DNA of 64,000 bases. Source: Smithellaceae bacterium (lineage in GTDB: Bacteria > Desulfobacterota > Syntrophia > Syntrophales > Smithellaceae). The stretch covers positions 42,111-106,110 of the forward strand of contig JAUYFM010000015.1 of assembly GCA_030690945.1 (NCBI GenBank). The letters run 5' to 3'. This document shows positions 50,553 to 59,343 of the stretch, piece after piece. The translations under genes were made by a program, and so were the position numbers. Under the pieces are notes generated by a model. That model was given only the letters and a program-made list of their open reading frames with translations. It did not search any database and was not told where the DNA came from. Position 1 is the stretch's first letter. Each line of letters starts with the position of its first letter.

Positions 50553-51866
50553 ATGAAAAACGATTTGTCCCGGAAAACAGCTGTCGATATTTTCAACGCG
50601 GCACTACAGGCCGTTAATCCCTCCAAATTAGTTCAAGGCTATTGTGATTCCATAGCAGCGGCCTATTCCAAAGAACATTGCAATAAACTCTATCTGGTCA
50701 GCTTCGGTAAAGCCGCCTTTGCCATGACCGAGGCGCTTGTCGCAAATCGTGTCCGCGATATAATCACGCAAGGGATCGTCATCACGAAGTACGGCCACGC
50801 ACAAGGTACACTAACCAACAACATCGAAATATTCGAAGCAGGTCATCCGGTTCCCGATGAAAGGGGCGTTGCCGCAACAAAGCAGGTCATCGATCTGCTT
50901 AAAAACACAGATCGTCAAACCCTTGTGCTTTGTCTCATATCCGGCGGCGGCTCTGCCCTTCTGGCAGCCCCCTGTAACGGCATAACCCTTCGTGAAAAAC
51001 AGCAAGTCACAGAATTGCTGCTTAAAGCCGGGGCAAATATCAACGAGCTTAATACGGTGAGAAAACACATTTCCGCCATTAAAGGCGGGAGGCTTGCAGA
51101 AATTGCGCATCCCTCAAAACTCATATCCCTCATCTTATCAGACGTCATTGGAGATCCGCTGGACGTGATCGCATCAGGGCCGACATCGCCTGACGAAACC
51201 ACCTATGGGGATGCAATAGATGTTGTGGAGAAGTATGACCTGAGAGATAAGATTCCGGCTCAGATATTGAGCATATTAAGAAAAGGCTCTGAAGGCAATG
51301 CAAAGGAAACGCCGAAAAGGGGAGATCCGGTATTTGAAAGGGTAGAAAATATCATTATTGGCAGCAATAAAATAGCAACAGGGGTCTCAGCCAGGAAGGC
51401 TATAGAATCAGGTTTTGAGACAACCGTCCTATCATCTGAAATCCAGGGCGAAGCCCGGGATGCAGCAAGATGGCTTGCGCTGAAAGCAATAGAAATCAAG
51501 AGGCAGAAGGCGGAAGATAAAAAAATCTGCTTGATTTCAGGGGGCGAGACAACGGTGCGGGTGCAAGGAAAGGGTATGGGGGGGAGAAACACGGAACTTG
51601 CCCTTGCCTTTGCCAGGGAGATTGCAGGCCTTGATGGAATAACCCTTCTTTCAGCGGGCACCGACGGCACAGACGGACCCACCGATGCGGCAGGGGCAAT
51701 TGTTGATGGACAGACAGTCCCAAAGGCAACTCTAAAAGACCTCGATCCGGAAGTTTATTTAAACCATAACGATTCATATACGTTTTTCAAAAAAACTGGC
51801 GAACTTCTGATCACGGGCTCAACGGGAACAAATGTAATGGATATTCAGATTGTCCTAGTAATATAA
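50553..51866 (+). CDS. Glycerate 2-kinase, MOFRL family (GckA/TtuD-like)
   Basis: This 437-aa cytoplasmic kinase belongs to the class II glycerate kinase family, with an N-terminal DUF4147 domain (VSFGKAAFAMTEAL; EAGHPVPDERGVAA; LISGGGSALL; ELNTVRKHISAIKGGRLA) and a C-terminal MOFRL domain (LISGGETTVRVQGKGMGGRN; SAGTDGTDGPTDAAGA). It phosphorylates D-glycerate, usually to 2-phosphoglycerate, feeding lower glycolysis. Being last in the importer operon, it suggests that the imported compound, after hydrolysis and redox steps, yields glycerate or a related hydroxy acid. No hydroxypyruvate or tartronate semialdehyde reductase is adjacent. Confidence 0.9.
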   Translation: MKNDLSRKTAVDIFNAALQAVNPSKLVQGYCDSIAAAYSKEHCNKLYLVSFGKAAFAMTEALVANRVRDIITQGIVITKYGHAQGTLTNNIEIFEAGHPVPDERGVAATKQVIDLLKNTDRQTLVLCLISGGGSALLAAPCNGITLREKQQVTELLLKAGANINELNTVRKHISAIKGGRLAEIAHPSKLISLILSDVIGDPLDVIASGPTSPDETTYGDAIDVVEKYDLRDKIPAQILSILRKGSEGNAKETPKRGDPVFERVENIIIGSNKIATGVSARKAIESGFETTVLSSEIQGEARDAARWLALKAIEIKRQKAEDKKICLISGGETTVRVQGKGMGGRNTELALAFAREIAGLDGITLLSAGTDGTDGPTDAAGAIVDGQTVPKATLKDLDPEVYLNHNDSYTFFKKTGELLITGSTGTNVMDIQIVLVI

Positions 51867-51927
51867 GCACAGCAGGTCAATTAGCTATTTAATATTTATC
51901 GTTTTCTCACTTAAATAAAAAAAATAC

Positions 51928-51957
51928 TTGACAGGTCTCTCGGTCATCACTTATAAC
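51928..51957 (+). promoter_or_regulatory. Sigma70 promoter of the tetR-thiolase operon
   Basis: TTGACA (51928-51933) with TTATAA at 51951 (17-base spacer) or TATAAC at 51952 (18-base spacer). The -10 overlaps the first operator palindrome, so a bound repressor would block RNA polymerase. Confidence 0.75.
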
Positions 51958-51998
51958 GCGCGTTATTAATAACAATCGTTCTAAATAACGCGCGTTAT
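51953..51998. promoter_or_regulatory. Double palindromic operator of the TetR regulator
   Basis: ATAACGCGCGTTAT, itself a perfect 14-bp palindrome, occurs at 51953-51966 and 51985-51998, 32 bases apart (about three helical turns). The copies are embedded in a larger inverted repeat (ACTTATAACGCGCGTTATT and its complement). The first copy overlaps the -10, the second lies in the leader just ahead of tetR. Confidence 0.85.
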
Positions 51999-52016
51999 AA
52001 GTGACAGAGGTTAAAC

Positions 52017-52670
52017 ATGTCTGCAGATACTAAGATTTCACGAGCGGATATCATTGATGCCGCTTTCGAGATCGTTCGCAAGGGCGGCTGGGAGCAACTG
52101 TCCGCGCGATCCATTGCCAAAAAGCTTAAATCGTCCACAATGCCCATTTATTCCCAATTCAAAACGATGGAGATGCTCGAAGATGAGGTCGTAAAAAAAG
52201 CCGTGGCGTTACAGGCCGAATATTCATCGGCGCCACTTACGAATGTTTCAGCGCTGAATAATGGGATCGGCTATGTATTGTTCGCGTGGGAAGAACCACA
52301 CCTTTTTGCAGCCATCAATGATGAGAAACATGTCTCCATGCAGATTCCGTACGGTGCTCTGCTCTTCGAGGCCCAGGTAGAAGAGTTGACCCGAAATCAA
52401 AAGTTAGCAGGCTTATCGCGCGACCAACTGCGCTATTTTCACTTCTTAACGTGGATGTTTGTTCGGGGTATTGCCACACTGAAGCCTTGGATTGAACAAA
52501 CTCAGAGCAATGTTGATAAGGAGTGGCTAACCCAATTAATCCGCGACGGGTCAAGAATATTGACCTACGGCTTTATTGAGAACCAAGCCCGCTCTGCTGA
52601 GAAAAAAGAGAGTTATTTTGATTTTTTCAAGAATGTAACACAATATAATAACCAACAAGGAGAACAATGA
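52017..52670 (+). CDS. TetR-family transcriptional repressor
   Basis: This 217-aa regulator has an N-terminal TetR helix-turn-helix (ISRADIIDAAFEIVRKGGWE; LSARSIAKKLKSSTMPIYSQF, residues about 7-50) and a C-terminal helical ligand domain of unassigned type. It sits directly behind a double palindromic operator and is the first gene of module B, so autorepression plus control of thiolase and downstream genes is likely. Inducer is probably a CoA thioester or acid from the pathway, as for many such repressors, but that is inference. AGAGG precedes the ATG, and its stop overlaps the thiolase start (ATGA). Confidence 0.92.
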   Translation: MSADTKISRADIIDAAFEIVRKGGWEQLSARSIAKKLKSSTMPIYSQFKTMEMLEDEVVKKAVALQAEYSSAPLTNVSALNNGIGYVLFAWEEPHLFAAINDEKHVSMQIPYGALLFEAQVEELTRNQKLAGLSRDQLRYFHFLTWMFVRGIATLKPWIEQTQSNVDKEWLTQLIRDGSRILTYGFIENQARSAEKKESYFDFFKNVTQYNNQQGEQ

Positions 52671-53881
52671 TGAGTAAAAAAGATGTCGTATTTATTGACG
52701 GTGCACGGACAGCATTTGGTACATTTGGAAAGACTTTGCGGAATTTCACTATAGAACAGATCGGTGGACTTGCACTGAAAGGCCTGGTCGAAAAAACAAA
52801 AATTTTGGAAAAGGGCGGTGTTGTGGATGCCGTTTATGCGGGATCGGCCGGCAGCGGCCATTCAGCCCTGAACCTGGCGCGCTGGGTGACCCTGGCCAGT
52901 GGTCTTCCGGAGAGCACGTCAGCTTCTTATATTGAAATGCAGTGCGGATCGGCCATCGATTGCATCAACCATGCAGCCTATAGAATCCTTGCCGGCCATG
53001 CCGATATCATGATTGCCGGTGGCATGGAGTCCTACAGTCAGATGACCTGCAAGTTTTCCATGTCCACGGAACCCTTCAAGATGATTCCCCCGATGCCGAT
53101 TATGCCGTCTCTTTCTCCCACCTTTGATCCGGCGACCATGAATATGGGATTGACGGCGGAGGCCCTGCAGAAGATGTACAATATTTCACGTCAGGCTCAG
53201 GATGAATTTGGCCTGAAGAGCCAGGTCCTGGCGAAGAAAGCCATCGACGCCGGTTATTTCGTAGACGAGATCATTCCCGTCATGGTTCCCCAGGGCAAGA
53301 AACTGCCGCCCCTGGAGTTTAAGGTGGATGAGCATCCCCGGATGACCTCTATGGAAGCCTTGTCGGCCCTGCCTCCTGCATTTATTAAAGACGGAACGGT
53401 CACCGCCGGAAATTCCTCCGGTCGCAATGACGGTGGCGCCTTTGTTCTGATGATGACCCGGGAAAAGGCAGAGCAACTGGGATACAAACCTATGGCTAAA
53501 TGGATTGCCGGCGGTGATTATGGTGTTGATCCTAAAATCATGGGCATCGGCCCCGCTTATGCCGTTCCGTTGGCTCTGAAACGGGCCGATCTGAAACTCT
53601 CCGATATGGGTGTTTTGGAATGCAATGAGGCCTTTGCCGTGCAGAATCTGGCCGTTGCCGCAGAACTTGAGAAACAGACAGGCGAAAAGATCAATATGGA
53701 TAACTGGAATCCCAATGGCGGCGCTATTGCCTTCGGACATCCCAACGGCGCCTCCGGTGCGCGTATTTGTATGTTTACCATGAAGGAATTGATCCGCAGA
53801 GGCGGCAAGTATGGCTGCTTCAGTTCCTGCTGCGGCGGTGGTCTGGGTGTGGCAACGATAATTGAAAACTTGCAGCGCTAA
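52667..53881 (+). CDS. Thiolase (acetyl-CoA acetyltransferase family)
   Basis: This 404-aa thiolase cleaves a 3-oxoacyl-CoA with CoA, or condenses two acyl-CoAs. The nucleophile is the cysteine in EMQCGSAIDCINHA (about residue 93); the other catalytic motifs are NEAFA, GHPNGASGARI (about residue 357) and SCCGGGLGVATI (about 387), which carries the second cysteine. It opens MMSKKDVVFIDGARTAFGTF, normal for the family. It is translationally coupled to tetR. An SDR gene follows, giving the last two steps of a beta-oxidation-like route. Substrate chain length cannot be judged. Confidence 0.94.
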   Translation: MMSKKDVVFIDGARTAFGTFGKTLRNFTIEQIGGLALKGLVEKTKILEKGGVVDAVYAGSAGSGHSALNLARWVTLASGLPESTSASYIEMQCGSAIDCINHAAYRILAGHADIMIAGGMESYSQMTCKFSMSTEPFKMIPPMPIMPSLSPTFDPATMNMGLTAEALQKMYNISRQAQDEFGLKSQVLAKKAIDAGYFVDEIIPVMVPQGKKLPPLEFKVDEHPRMTSMEALSALPPAFIKDGTVTAGNSSGRNDGGAFVLMMTREKAEQLGYKPMAKWIAGGDYGVDPKIMGIGPAYAVPLALKRADLKLSDMGVLECNEAFAVQNLAVAAELEKQTGEKINMDNWNPNGGAIAFGHPNGASGARICMFTMKELIRRGGKYGCFSSCCGGGLGVATIIENLQR

Positions 53882-54017
53882 AAGCTTCCTGTTAGAGAGA
53901 GGTCCTGTAGCTCAGGTTAACGAAAATGTTTGAGGAAACAAGCCGGTCAAGCCGAAAAGTTGCCGGGTGTTAAAATTTATAAAGTATAAGTTAAAATTTA
54001 TTTTAGGAGAGTTATTC

Positions 54018-54767
54018 ATGAGATTGAAAGATAAAGTTGCAATAGTGACCGGATCAGGACGCGGTATCGGCGAGGGCATCGTTTTACGGTTTGCCGAAGA
54101 GGGTGCCAAAATTATTGTTAATGATGTTAACGAGTTAGATGCAAAAAATGTGGTGGATAAAATCAAGGCCAGCGGTGGACAGGCTGTTGCTGTTATCGGG
54201 AGTGTGGCCGATCGATCGGTTGTCCAGAAGATGGTGGATACGGCGGTTAAAGAATTCGGCACGCTGGATATTATCATTAACAATGCCGGTATCACTCGCG
54301 ACGTCATTCTGCATAAGATGACGGACGAGCAGTGGGATTCGGTCATCGCCGTTAACTTGACCGGCGTGTTTTACGGCATTCAGTGTGCAGCGCGGGTCAT
54401 GCGGGAAAAAGGCTATGGAAAGATCATTAATGTCTCTTCAACCAGCGCTCTGGGGAATGCCGGCCAGCTCAACTATTCCGCTACGAAAGCAGGGGTGATC
54501 GGTATGACGAAGACCGCCGCGAAGGAACTGGGGCCCAAGAACGTCAACGTCAACGCGATAGCTCCGGGAATGATCTGGACAGACATGATGAAGAATATGC
54601 CGCCGGAACAAATTAAGCAAATGGATGCCATGCTGCCCTTTATCGTTCCCCTGAACCGTAAAGGCTCTCCGCAGGACATTGCTAATCTGGCATTATTCCT
54701 GGCATCTGACGAGAGTTCATTTATCACGGGACAGATTATCTTCTGCGATGGCGGCATGAAAATGTAA
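54018..54767 (+). CDS. Short-chain dehydrogenase/reductase, FabG-like
   Basis: This 249-aa classical SDR has the cofactor motif GSGRGIGEGI (residues about 12-21), NNAGITRD (about 88-95), the catalytic serine in INVSSTSALG and YSATKAG (Y153, K157). It ends with ITGQIIFCDGGMKM, as in FabG. It would interconvert a 3-oxoacyl and a 3-hydroxyacyl thioester. Start is ATG 54018 with AGGAGAG upstream; 17 earlier codons are in frame but follow AT-rich non-coding DNA. Lying next to thiolase, it most likely acts on CoA esters rather than in fatty acid synthesis. Confidence 0.92.
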   Translation: MRLKDKVAIVTGSGRGIGEGIVLRFAEEGAKIIVNDVNELDAKNVVDKIKASGGQAVAVIGSVADRSVVQKMVDTAVKEFGTLDIIINNAGITRDVILHKMTDEQWDSVIAVNLTGVFYGIQCAARVMREKGYGKIINVSSTSALGNAGQLNYSATKAGVIGMTKTAAKELGPKNVNVNAIAPGMIWTDMMKNMPPEQIKQMDAMLPFIVPLNRKGSPQDIANLALFLASDESSFITGQIIFCDGGMKM

Positions 54768-54791
54768 AAAACCGCTTTGATTATTTCATCC

Positions 54792-54816
54792 CCTCTATGG
54801 CGAAGTGCCGTAGAGG
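54792..54816. repeat. Hairpin between SDR and the module B livH-like gene
   Basis: CCTCTATGGC pairs with GCCGTAGAGG (10 bp, one G-T, loop GAAGT). No T tail follows, so partial termination or mRNA-end protection is more likely than a full terminator. Confidence 0.5.
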
Positions 54817-54891
54817 CACAAAATTATGTGGCTGTCTTGTTGCATTCGGCAATGGGAGTGGTCCCGAACTTTAACAAGAAAGGATATTAAT

Positions 54892-55764
54892 ATGGATCCA
54901 ACAACATCAATGTACGTGGCCCAGGGGATACACGGGATAGCCTATGGCATGGTGCTATTTCTCATCGCCTCGGGGTTGACCATCATCTTCGGGATGATGG
55001 GTATTTTGAACCTGGCTCATGCCGCCATCTTTATGTTGTCAGGTTATTTTTGCTACCAGATCATAGCCATGACGGGGAGTTTTTGGTTGGGATTGGTTTT
55101 GGCGCCCATCGGTACGGGCATCTTCGGTATTTTTCTGGAGAGAGTCTTTATGCGCAGTATCCGCGCCTCCGGCCATCTGGGTGAATTGATCCTGACGCTC
55201 GGTCTCAGTATGGTGATTCTGGGACTCGTCAAGGTTTTTTGGGGTACGCAGAGTCTTCCAATGCAGGTTCCCGAAATTATTCAGGGAATGGTGAACTTGG
55301 GTGGGCTGGAGTATCCGATCTATCGTTTATTTATCATCGGAATGTCCCTGGTGGTTTTGGTTTTAATGGTCCTGCTGCTTTACAAGACCAGGTTAGGCAA
55401 GATTGTCCGGGCGGCCGTTTCCGACAGGGACATGGTGAACGCTCTGGGGATCAATATTCCCGTGGTGTTTATGCTTGTTTTCGGCGTCGGCTGCTGGCTG
55501 GCAGGGATCGCCGGTGTGGCGATTGCGCCGATTCTGACCGTCTTCCCGGGTTTGGCCGATCAGGTGGGAATGGATGCCTTCATTGTTGTCGTGACCGGTG
55601 GATTCGGGAGTCTCGCGGGGGCTTTTGTTGTTTCCATTATTTTTGGCCTCCTCAGTTCTTACGGTATTCAGTTTCTATCCCAGTTGGCGCCGGTTCTGAT
55701 GGTCATTTTCATGGCCATTGTCCTGGCGATTAGACCCAACGGATTATTTGGAGTGAAAGAATGA
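54892..55764 (+). CDS. Liv-type ABC permease LivH-like (module B)
   Basis: This 290-aa inner-membrane permease has about 8 hydrophobic segments, the LivH opening YGMVLFLIASGLTIIFGMMG followed by LNLAHAAIFMLSGYF, and the cytoplasmic coupling loop VSDRDMVNALGINI. Start is ATG 54892 (AGAAAGGA upstream); 22 in-frame codons before it look non-coding. It overlaps livM by 4 bases (ATGA). Confidence 0.93.
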   Translation: MDPTTSMYVAQGIHGIAYGMVLFLIASGLTIIFGMMGILNLAHAAIFMLSGYFCYQIIAMTGSFWLGLVLAPIGTGIFGIFLERVFMRSIRASGHLGELILTLGLSMVILGLVKVFWGTQSLPMQVPEIIQGMVNLGGLEYPIYRLFIIGMSLVVLVLMVLLLYKTRLGKIVRAAVSDRDMVNALGINIPVVFMLVFGVGCWLAGIAGVAIAPILTVFPGLADQVGMDAFIVVVTGGFGSLAGAFVVSIIFGLLSSYGIQFLSQLAPVLMVIFMAIVLAIRPNGLFGVKE

Positions 55765-56762
55765 TGAAAAAAACAATTAAACCAATTTTGTGGTTAGCGC
55801 TTCTGGTTATCCTTATCTTCTTTCCGAAATTGTTTGGCGTTTACTATACAAATGTTTTTGTGACATTTGCCATCTTCGCTACTTATGCCGTAGCGGTGAA
55901 TGTGCTCCTGGGTTACACGGGACTTCTGAGTTTCGGCCACGCCATGTTTTTCGGCGCCGGCGGTTATGGGACAGCCCTGGCTTTGAAGCACATTGACGGC
56001 CTTGCGCTTATGCCGGCCATTGGCATCGGTTTTCTCGCAGCGATGCTTTTAGCTTTGGTGCTGGCTCCTTTAGTGACCCGGGTGAGCGGCACGGCTTTCG
56101 CGATGATTCATTTGGCCTTCGGACAATTATTCTATATTCTGGCACTGAAGCTCCGGCATATTACGGGCGGCGAGGACGGCATCGGGAACTTTCCTATTCC
56201 GGCATTCACCATTCCCGGACTGATATCGATTCCCTTGAAGGGAGACCCGGTAAATTTTTACTACCTGGCCATTGTGATCATGGGCTTGAGCCTGTGGTTG
56301 ATGTGGTTTTTTACGAAGACGCCTTTCGGACAGATCCAGGTGGGCATTCGGGATAACGAAAAGAGAATTGATTATCTCGGATACAAAATTCCTCAAACGA
56401 AAGCAATTATTTATGTCGTATCCGGCGCCTTTTCAGGCCTGGCGGGCTGCATCTATGGATTATTCCACAACCTTGTATCGGCTGACGGCTCTCTTGGCGC
56501 CATGATCTCCTTCTCCCCCATCATTGCAGCTATGGTCGGTGGTGTGGGAAGTTTCTTCGGCCCCATCTGGGGGACGGCGGTCTTCCAGGTCATCGAGGAA
56601 TTGACCCACCGATTCACGGACCGTGTGGAACTGGTCATGGGTGTGATCCTCATCCTGGTCGTCATGTTTGCCCCCTCGGGCATTACGGGTGCTGTTAATA
56701 CCATGAAGATGAAGTGGCATGCTTATACCGCTTCCAAGGCTAAAATGGAGAAAACGTCATGA
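55761..56762 (+). CDS. Liv-type ABC permease LivM-like (module B)
   Basis: This 333-aa inner-membrane permease has about 9 hydrophobic segments and LivM motifs NVLLGYTGLLSFGHAMFFGA (residues about 49-68), ITGGEDGIGN and the coupling loop RDNEKRIDYLGYKI. It overlaps both neighbours by 4 bases (ATGA at each junction), a tightly coupled transporter operon. Confidence 0.93.
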   Translation: MMKKTIKPILWLALLVILIFFPKLFGVYYTNVFVTFAIFATYAVAVNVLLGYTGLLSFGHAMFFGAGGYGTALALKHIDGLALMPAIGIGFLAAMLLALVLAPLVTRVSGTAFAMIHLAFGQLFYILALKLRHITGGEDGIGNFPIPAFTIPGLISIPLKGDPVNFYYLAIVIMGLSLWLMWFFTKTPFGQIQVGIRDNEKRIDYLGYKIPQTKAIIYVVSGAFSGLAGCIYGLFHNLVSADGSLGAMISFSPIIAAMVGGVGSFFGPIWGTAVFQVIEELTHRFTDRVELVMGVILILVVMFAPSGITGAVNTMKMKWHAYTASKAKMEKTS

Positions 56763-57505
56763 ATATATTGGAAACCAAAGATCTGCACCATGATTTTAGC
56801 GGGTTGAAAGTTTTATTCGGTATCAACCTGCAGATAGAGGAAGGGGAGCGTCATGCCGTCATCGGGCCGAACGGCGCGGGCAAGACGACGTTGTTCAATA
56901 CCATAACAGGCACGTACCATCCGAGCAAAGGAAAGGTATTTTTCAAAGGGAAGGATATCACGGGCTACAAGCCGCATAAGCTGGCCCGCATCGGGATGGG
57001 ACGTTCCTTTCAGATCACCAGTACGTTTACCAGATTGACGGCCTTCCAGAATATCAGGCTTGCGATACTGGCCAAACACGGCATTCGTTTTAATCTGTTC
57101 CGGCATGTCGATAAAATGAAAGACATCACCCGTGAGACGGAAAAGATGCTGGAGCGGGTGAACCTGATCAATGAACGCAATGTGCCTGCCGGTCTGCTTT
57201 CTTATGGCAAATCGCGCGCCCTGGAGATCAGCATGGCCATGGCGACGGATCCGGAACTGATCTTGCTGGATGAATTTGCAGCGGGCATGTCGCGGGATGA
57301 GACCCATAATGCCGTGGCGCTGATCCGGAAGATGACGGAAGGGAAAACCGTGGTCATCATCGAGCATGATATGGATGTAGTGTTTTCCCTGGCAGACCGG
57401 ATTACCGTTCTGCACTATGGCAAGATTCTGGCGACAGGGAAGCCTGACGATATCCGTGATAATCAGGACGTGAAGGACGCCTATCTGGGCGATCTTCAAG
57501 TCTGA
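56759..57505 (+). CDS. Liv-type ABC transporter ATPase LivG-like (module B)
   Basis: This 248-aa nucleotide-binding subunit has Walker A GPNGAGKT (residues about 37-44), Q-loop RSFQITSTFTRLTAFQN, the LivG-type signature LLSYGKSRALEISMA in place of LSGGQ, Walker B LILLDEFAAGMS (EF where EP is usual) and switch IIEHD. It starts inside the livM stop. It pairs with the LivF-like ATPase that follows after 41 bases. Confidence 0.93.
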   Translation: MNILETKDLHHDFSGLKVLFGINLQIEEGERHAVIGPNGAGKTTLFNTITGTYHPSKGKVFFKGKDITGYKPHKLARIGMGRSFQITSTFTRLTAFQNIRLAILAKHGIRFNLFRHVDKMKDITRETEKMLERVNLINERNVPAGLLSYGKSRALEISMAMATDPELILLDEFAAGMSRDETHNAVALIRKMTEGKTVVIIEHDMDVVFSLADRITVLHYGKILATGKPDDIRDNQDVKDAYLGDLQV

Positions 57506-57546
57506 GAGGCCCTATACGACAACATAACAATATGAGGTGAGCAAAC

Positions 57547-58266
57547 ATGCTACTGGAAGTCAAAGATCTGAATACATTCTATGGCGAGAGCCATGTTTTA
57601 CAGGGGCTTTCCCTGAATGTTGCCCAAGGGGAGCTGGTTGCCCTGCTGGGACGCAACGGCATGGGGAAGAGCACAACCCTGAAAACCATCATGGGATTAG
57701 TCAAGTCAAAATCCGGGCACGTGATTTTCGAAGGGACAGACATTACCGGTTTTCCCCCGTACAAGGCGGCCCAGGCCGGTATCGGTTACGTTCCTGAAGA
57801 GCGGCGCATTTTCCCCGAACTCTCCGTTTACGACAATCTGCTTCTGGGCATCAAGGGCGGAAAGATCAAAAATCCCAACGATCCCAATGTCTGGACCATC
57901 GACCGCATCTATAGTCATTTTCCAAAGCTGAAGGAGCGTTGCAACCAACAGGGGCGGTTTCTGTCCGGCGGAGAGCAGCAGATGCTTGCCATCGGGCGTT
58001 CGCTGATGGGCAATCCCAGGCTGCTTTTGGTGGATGAACCGACTGAGGGTCTGGCGCCGATCATGGTTCAGGAAGTGCGCAATGTTCTGGAAGAGATCAA
58101 CAAGAAGGCCGGTGTTTCCATCCTGCTGGTAGAGCATAACCTGAAGGTGGCTCTCTCGCTCGCCCATCGCGTCTACTTGATGGGGAAGGCCCATATCGGA
58201 TATCAGGGCAGCGTGGAAGAACTCAGGAACAACCAAGATGTCCGTGCAAAATATCTGGAAGTCTAA
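57547..58266 (+). CDS. Liv-type ABC transporter ATPase LivF-like (module B)
   Basis: This 239-aa ATPase has Walker A GRNGMGKS (residues about 35-42), Q-loop YVPEERRIFPELSV, signature FLSGGEQQ, Walker B LLLVDEPTEGL and switch VEHN. It completes the HMGF permease-ATPase set of module B. The CoA-transferase genes begin 30 bases after the stop. Confidence 0.94.
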   Translation: MLLEVKDLNTFYGESHVLQGLSLNVAQGELVALLGRNGMGKSTTLKTIMGLVKSKSGHVIFEGTDITGFPPYKAAQAGIGYVPEERRIFPELSVYDNLLLGIKGGKIKNPNDPNVWTIDRIYSHFPKLKERCNQQGRFLSGGEQQMLAIGRSLMGNPRLLLVDEPTEGLAPIMVQEVRNVLEEINKKAGVSILLVEHNLKVALSLAHRVYLMGKAHIGYQGSVEELRNNQDVRAKYLEV

Positions 58267-58296
58267 GATGATATTAATTTAAGTCAGGAGGTATGG

Positions 58297-59343
58297 ATGG
58301 TGGATGTAAACAGTAAGGTCATGAGTGCCAAAGAAGCGATCAACAAGTTTGTCCATGACGGTGATGCACTGGTGATCGGCAATTATACAGTGGGAAGCTG
58401 TGCCGAACTTGTCTATGAGGTTATTCGACAGGGCAGGAAAGGTTTGACCCTATATTCGCAATCGGGAATTTTCGATGTCGAAACCATTGTCGGAGCCGGT
58501 TGCGTGGATCGTCTGGTGACGACATATTGTCTGCGTGCCGGGGGCAGGAAGGGTGGTTCGGCCGTGGAGCGGGGATTGAATGCGGGTACCCTGGAACTTG
58601 AGGACTATACGAACTTTCAGTACAATGCGCGCCTGATGGCGGGGATGCACGGTTTTTCCTATATCCAGGTTCTGGAAGGCGCCATGGTCACGGATCTTTT
58701 CAAGAAAAGAAGTTTTATGGGTGAAGACAAATTCCGTGTTATTAAGTGCCCTTACACCGGTAAGGACCACTTGACGGTGCCGGCGGCCAATCCCGATGTC
58801 TGTATCGTTCATGTGCAACGCTGCGATAAATTCGGAAATGCCCAGTACTGGGGCGCTTTGGGCAGCGTAGCCGCGGCCGCCCTGGCGAGCAAGCGGATTG
58901 TCGTTTCTTGTGAGGAGATTGTGGAGCACGACGTCATCCAATCGAGCCCTCATCTGACCCTGATTCCCGCTTATCGCGTCGATGCGGTGGTGGAGGTTCC
59001 CTGGGGAGCAAATCCGACGGAAGTACTGGGTTATTATAACATGGACCAGTTTATGTACGGCCTGTTCATGATGGCCGACGGCACGGCGGACGGTCTGAAG
59101 GCCTGGATGGATGAATGGGTTTTCGGCTGTGAGAACCGCGCAGCTTATATTGATCATTATATCCAGAAATTCGGCAGCAAGGTGCTGGATGGAATTCGGG
59201 CCAAGGCATTTTATTCGGCGCCGGCCAATTATGGATCGGCCTTTACCTCGCGTTGGGATCGGGAAGGCAAGGAACGAAATATGGGGATGACGCTCCCAGA
59301 GTTTGAGCAAACGTTGAAGGAAAGGGGGAAGCTCTATGAGTAA
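58297..59343 (+). CDS. Family I CoA-transferase alpha subunit (glutaconate CoA-transferase / IpdA-like)
   Basis: This 348-aa subunit belongs to the family I CoA-transferase group: AKEAINKFVHDGDALVIGNY with the glycine-rich CoA-binding opening, LTLYSQSGIFDVETIVGAG, CPYTGKDHLTVPAANPDVCI and HVQRCDKFGNAQYWG. It resembles the alpha subunit of glutaconate CoA-transferase and IpdA, a related enzyme of steroid ring cleavage. It would move CoA between acyl-CoA and a free carboxylate. It overlaps the beta-subunit gene by 8 bases. Placed after an importer, it probably activates the imported acid. Confidence 0.88.
   Translation: MVDVNSKVMSAKEAINKFVHDGDALVIGNYTVGSCAELVYEVIRQGRKGLTLYSQSGIFDVETIVGAGCVDRLVTTYCLRAGGRKGGSAVERGLNAGTLELEDYTNFQYNARLMAGMHGFSYIQVLEGAMVTDLFKKRSFMGEDKFRVIKCPYTGKDHLTVPAANPDVCIVHVQRCDKFGNAQYWGALGSVAAAALASKRIVVSCEEIVEHDVIQSSPHLTLIPAYRVDAVVEVPWGANPTEVLGYYNMDQFMYGLFMMADGTADGLKAWMDEWVFGCENRAAYIDHYIQKFGSKVLDGIRAKAFYSAPANYGSAFTSRWDREGKERNMGMTLPEFEQTLKERGKLYE

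Noticed and set aside
58450..59310. Minus-strand open frame opposite the CoA-transferase alpha gene
   Set aside because: Antisense shadow in a region of strong + strand homology; no family resemblance.
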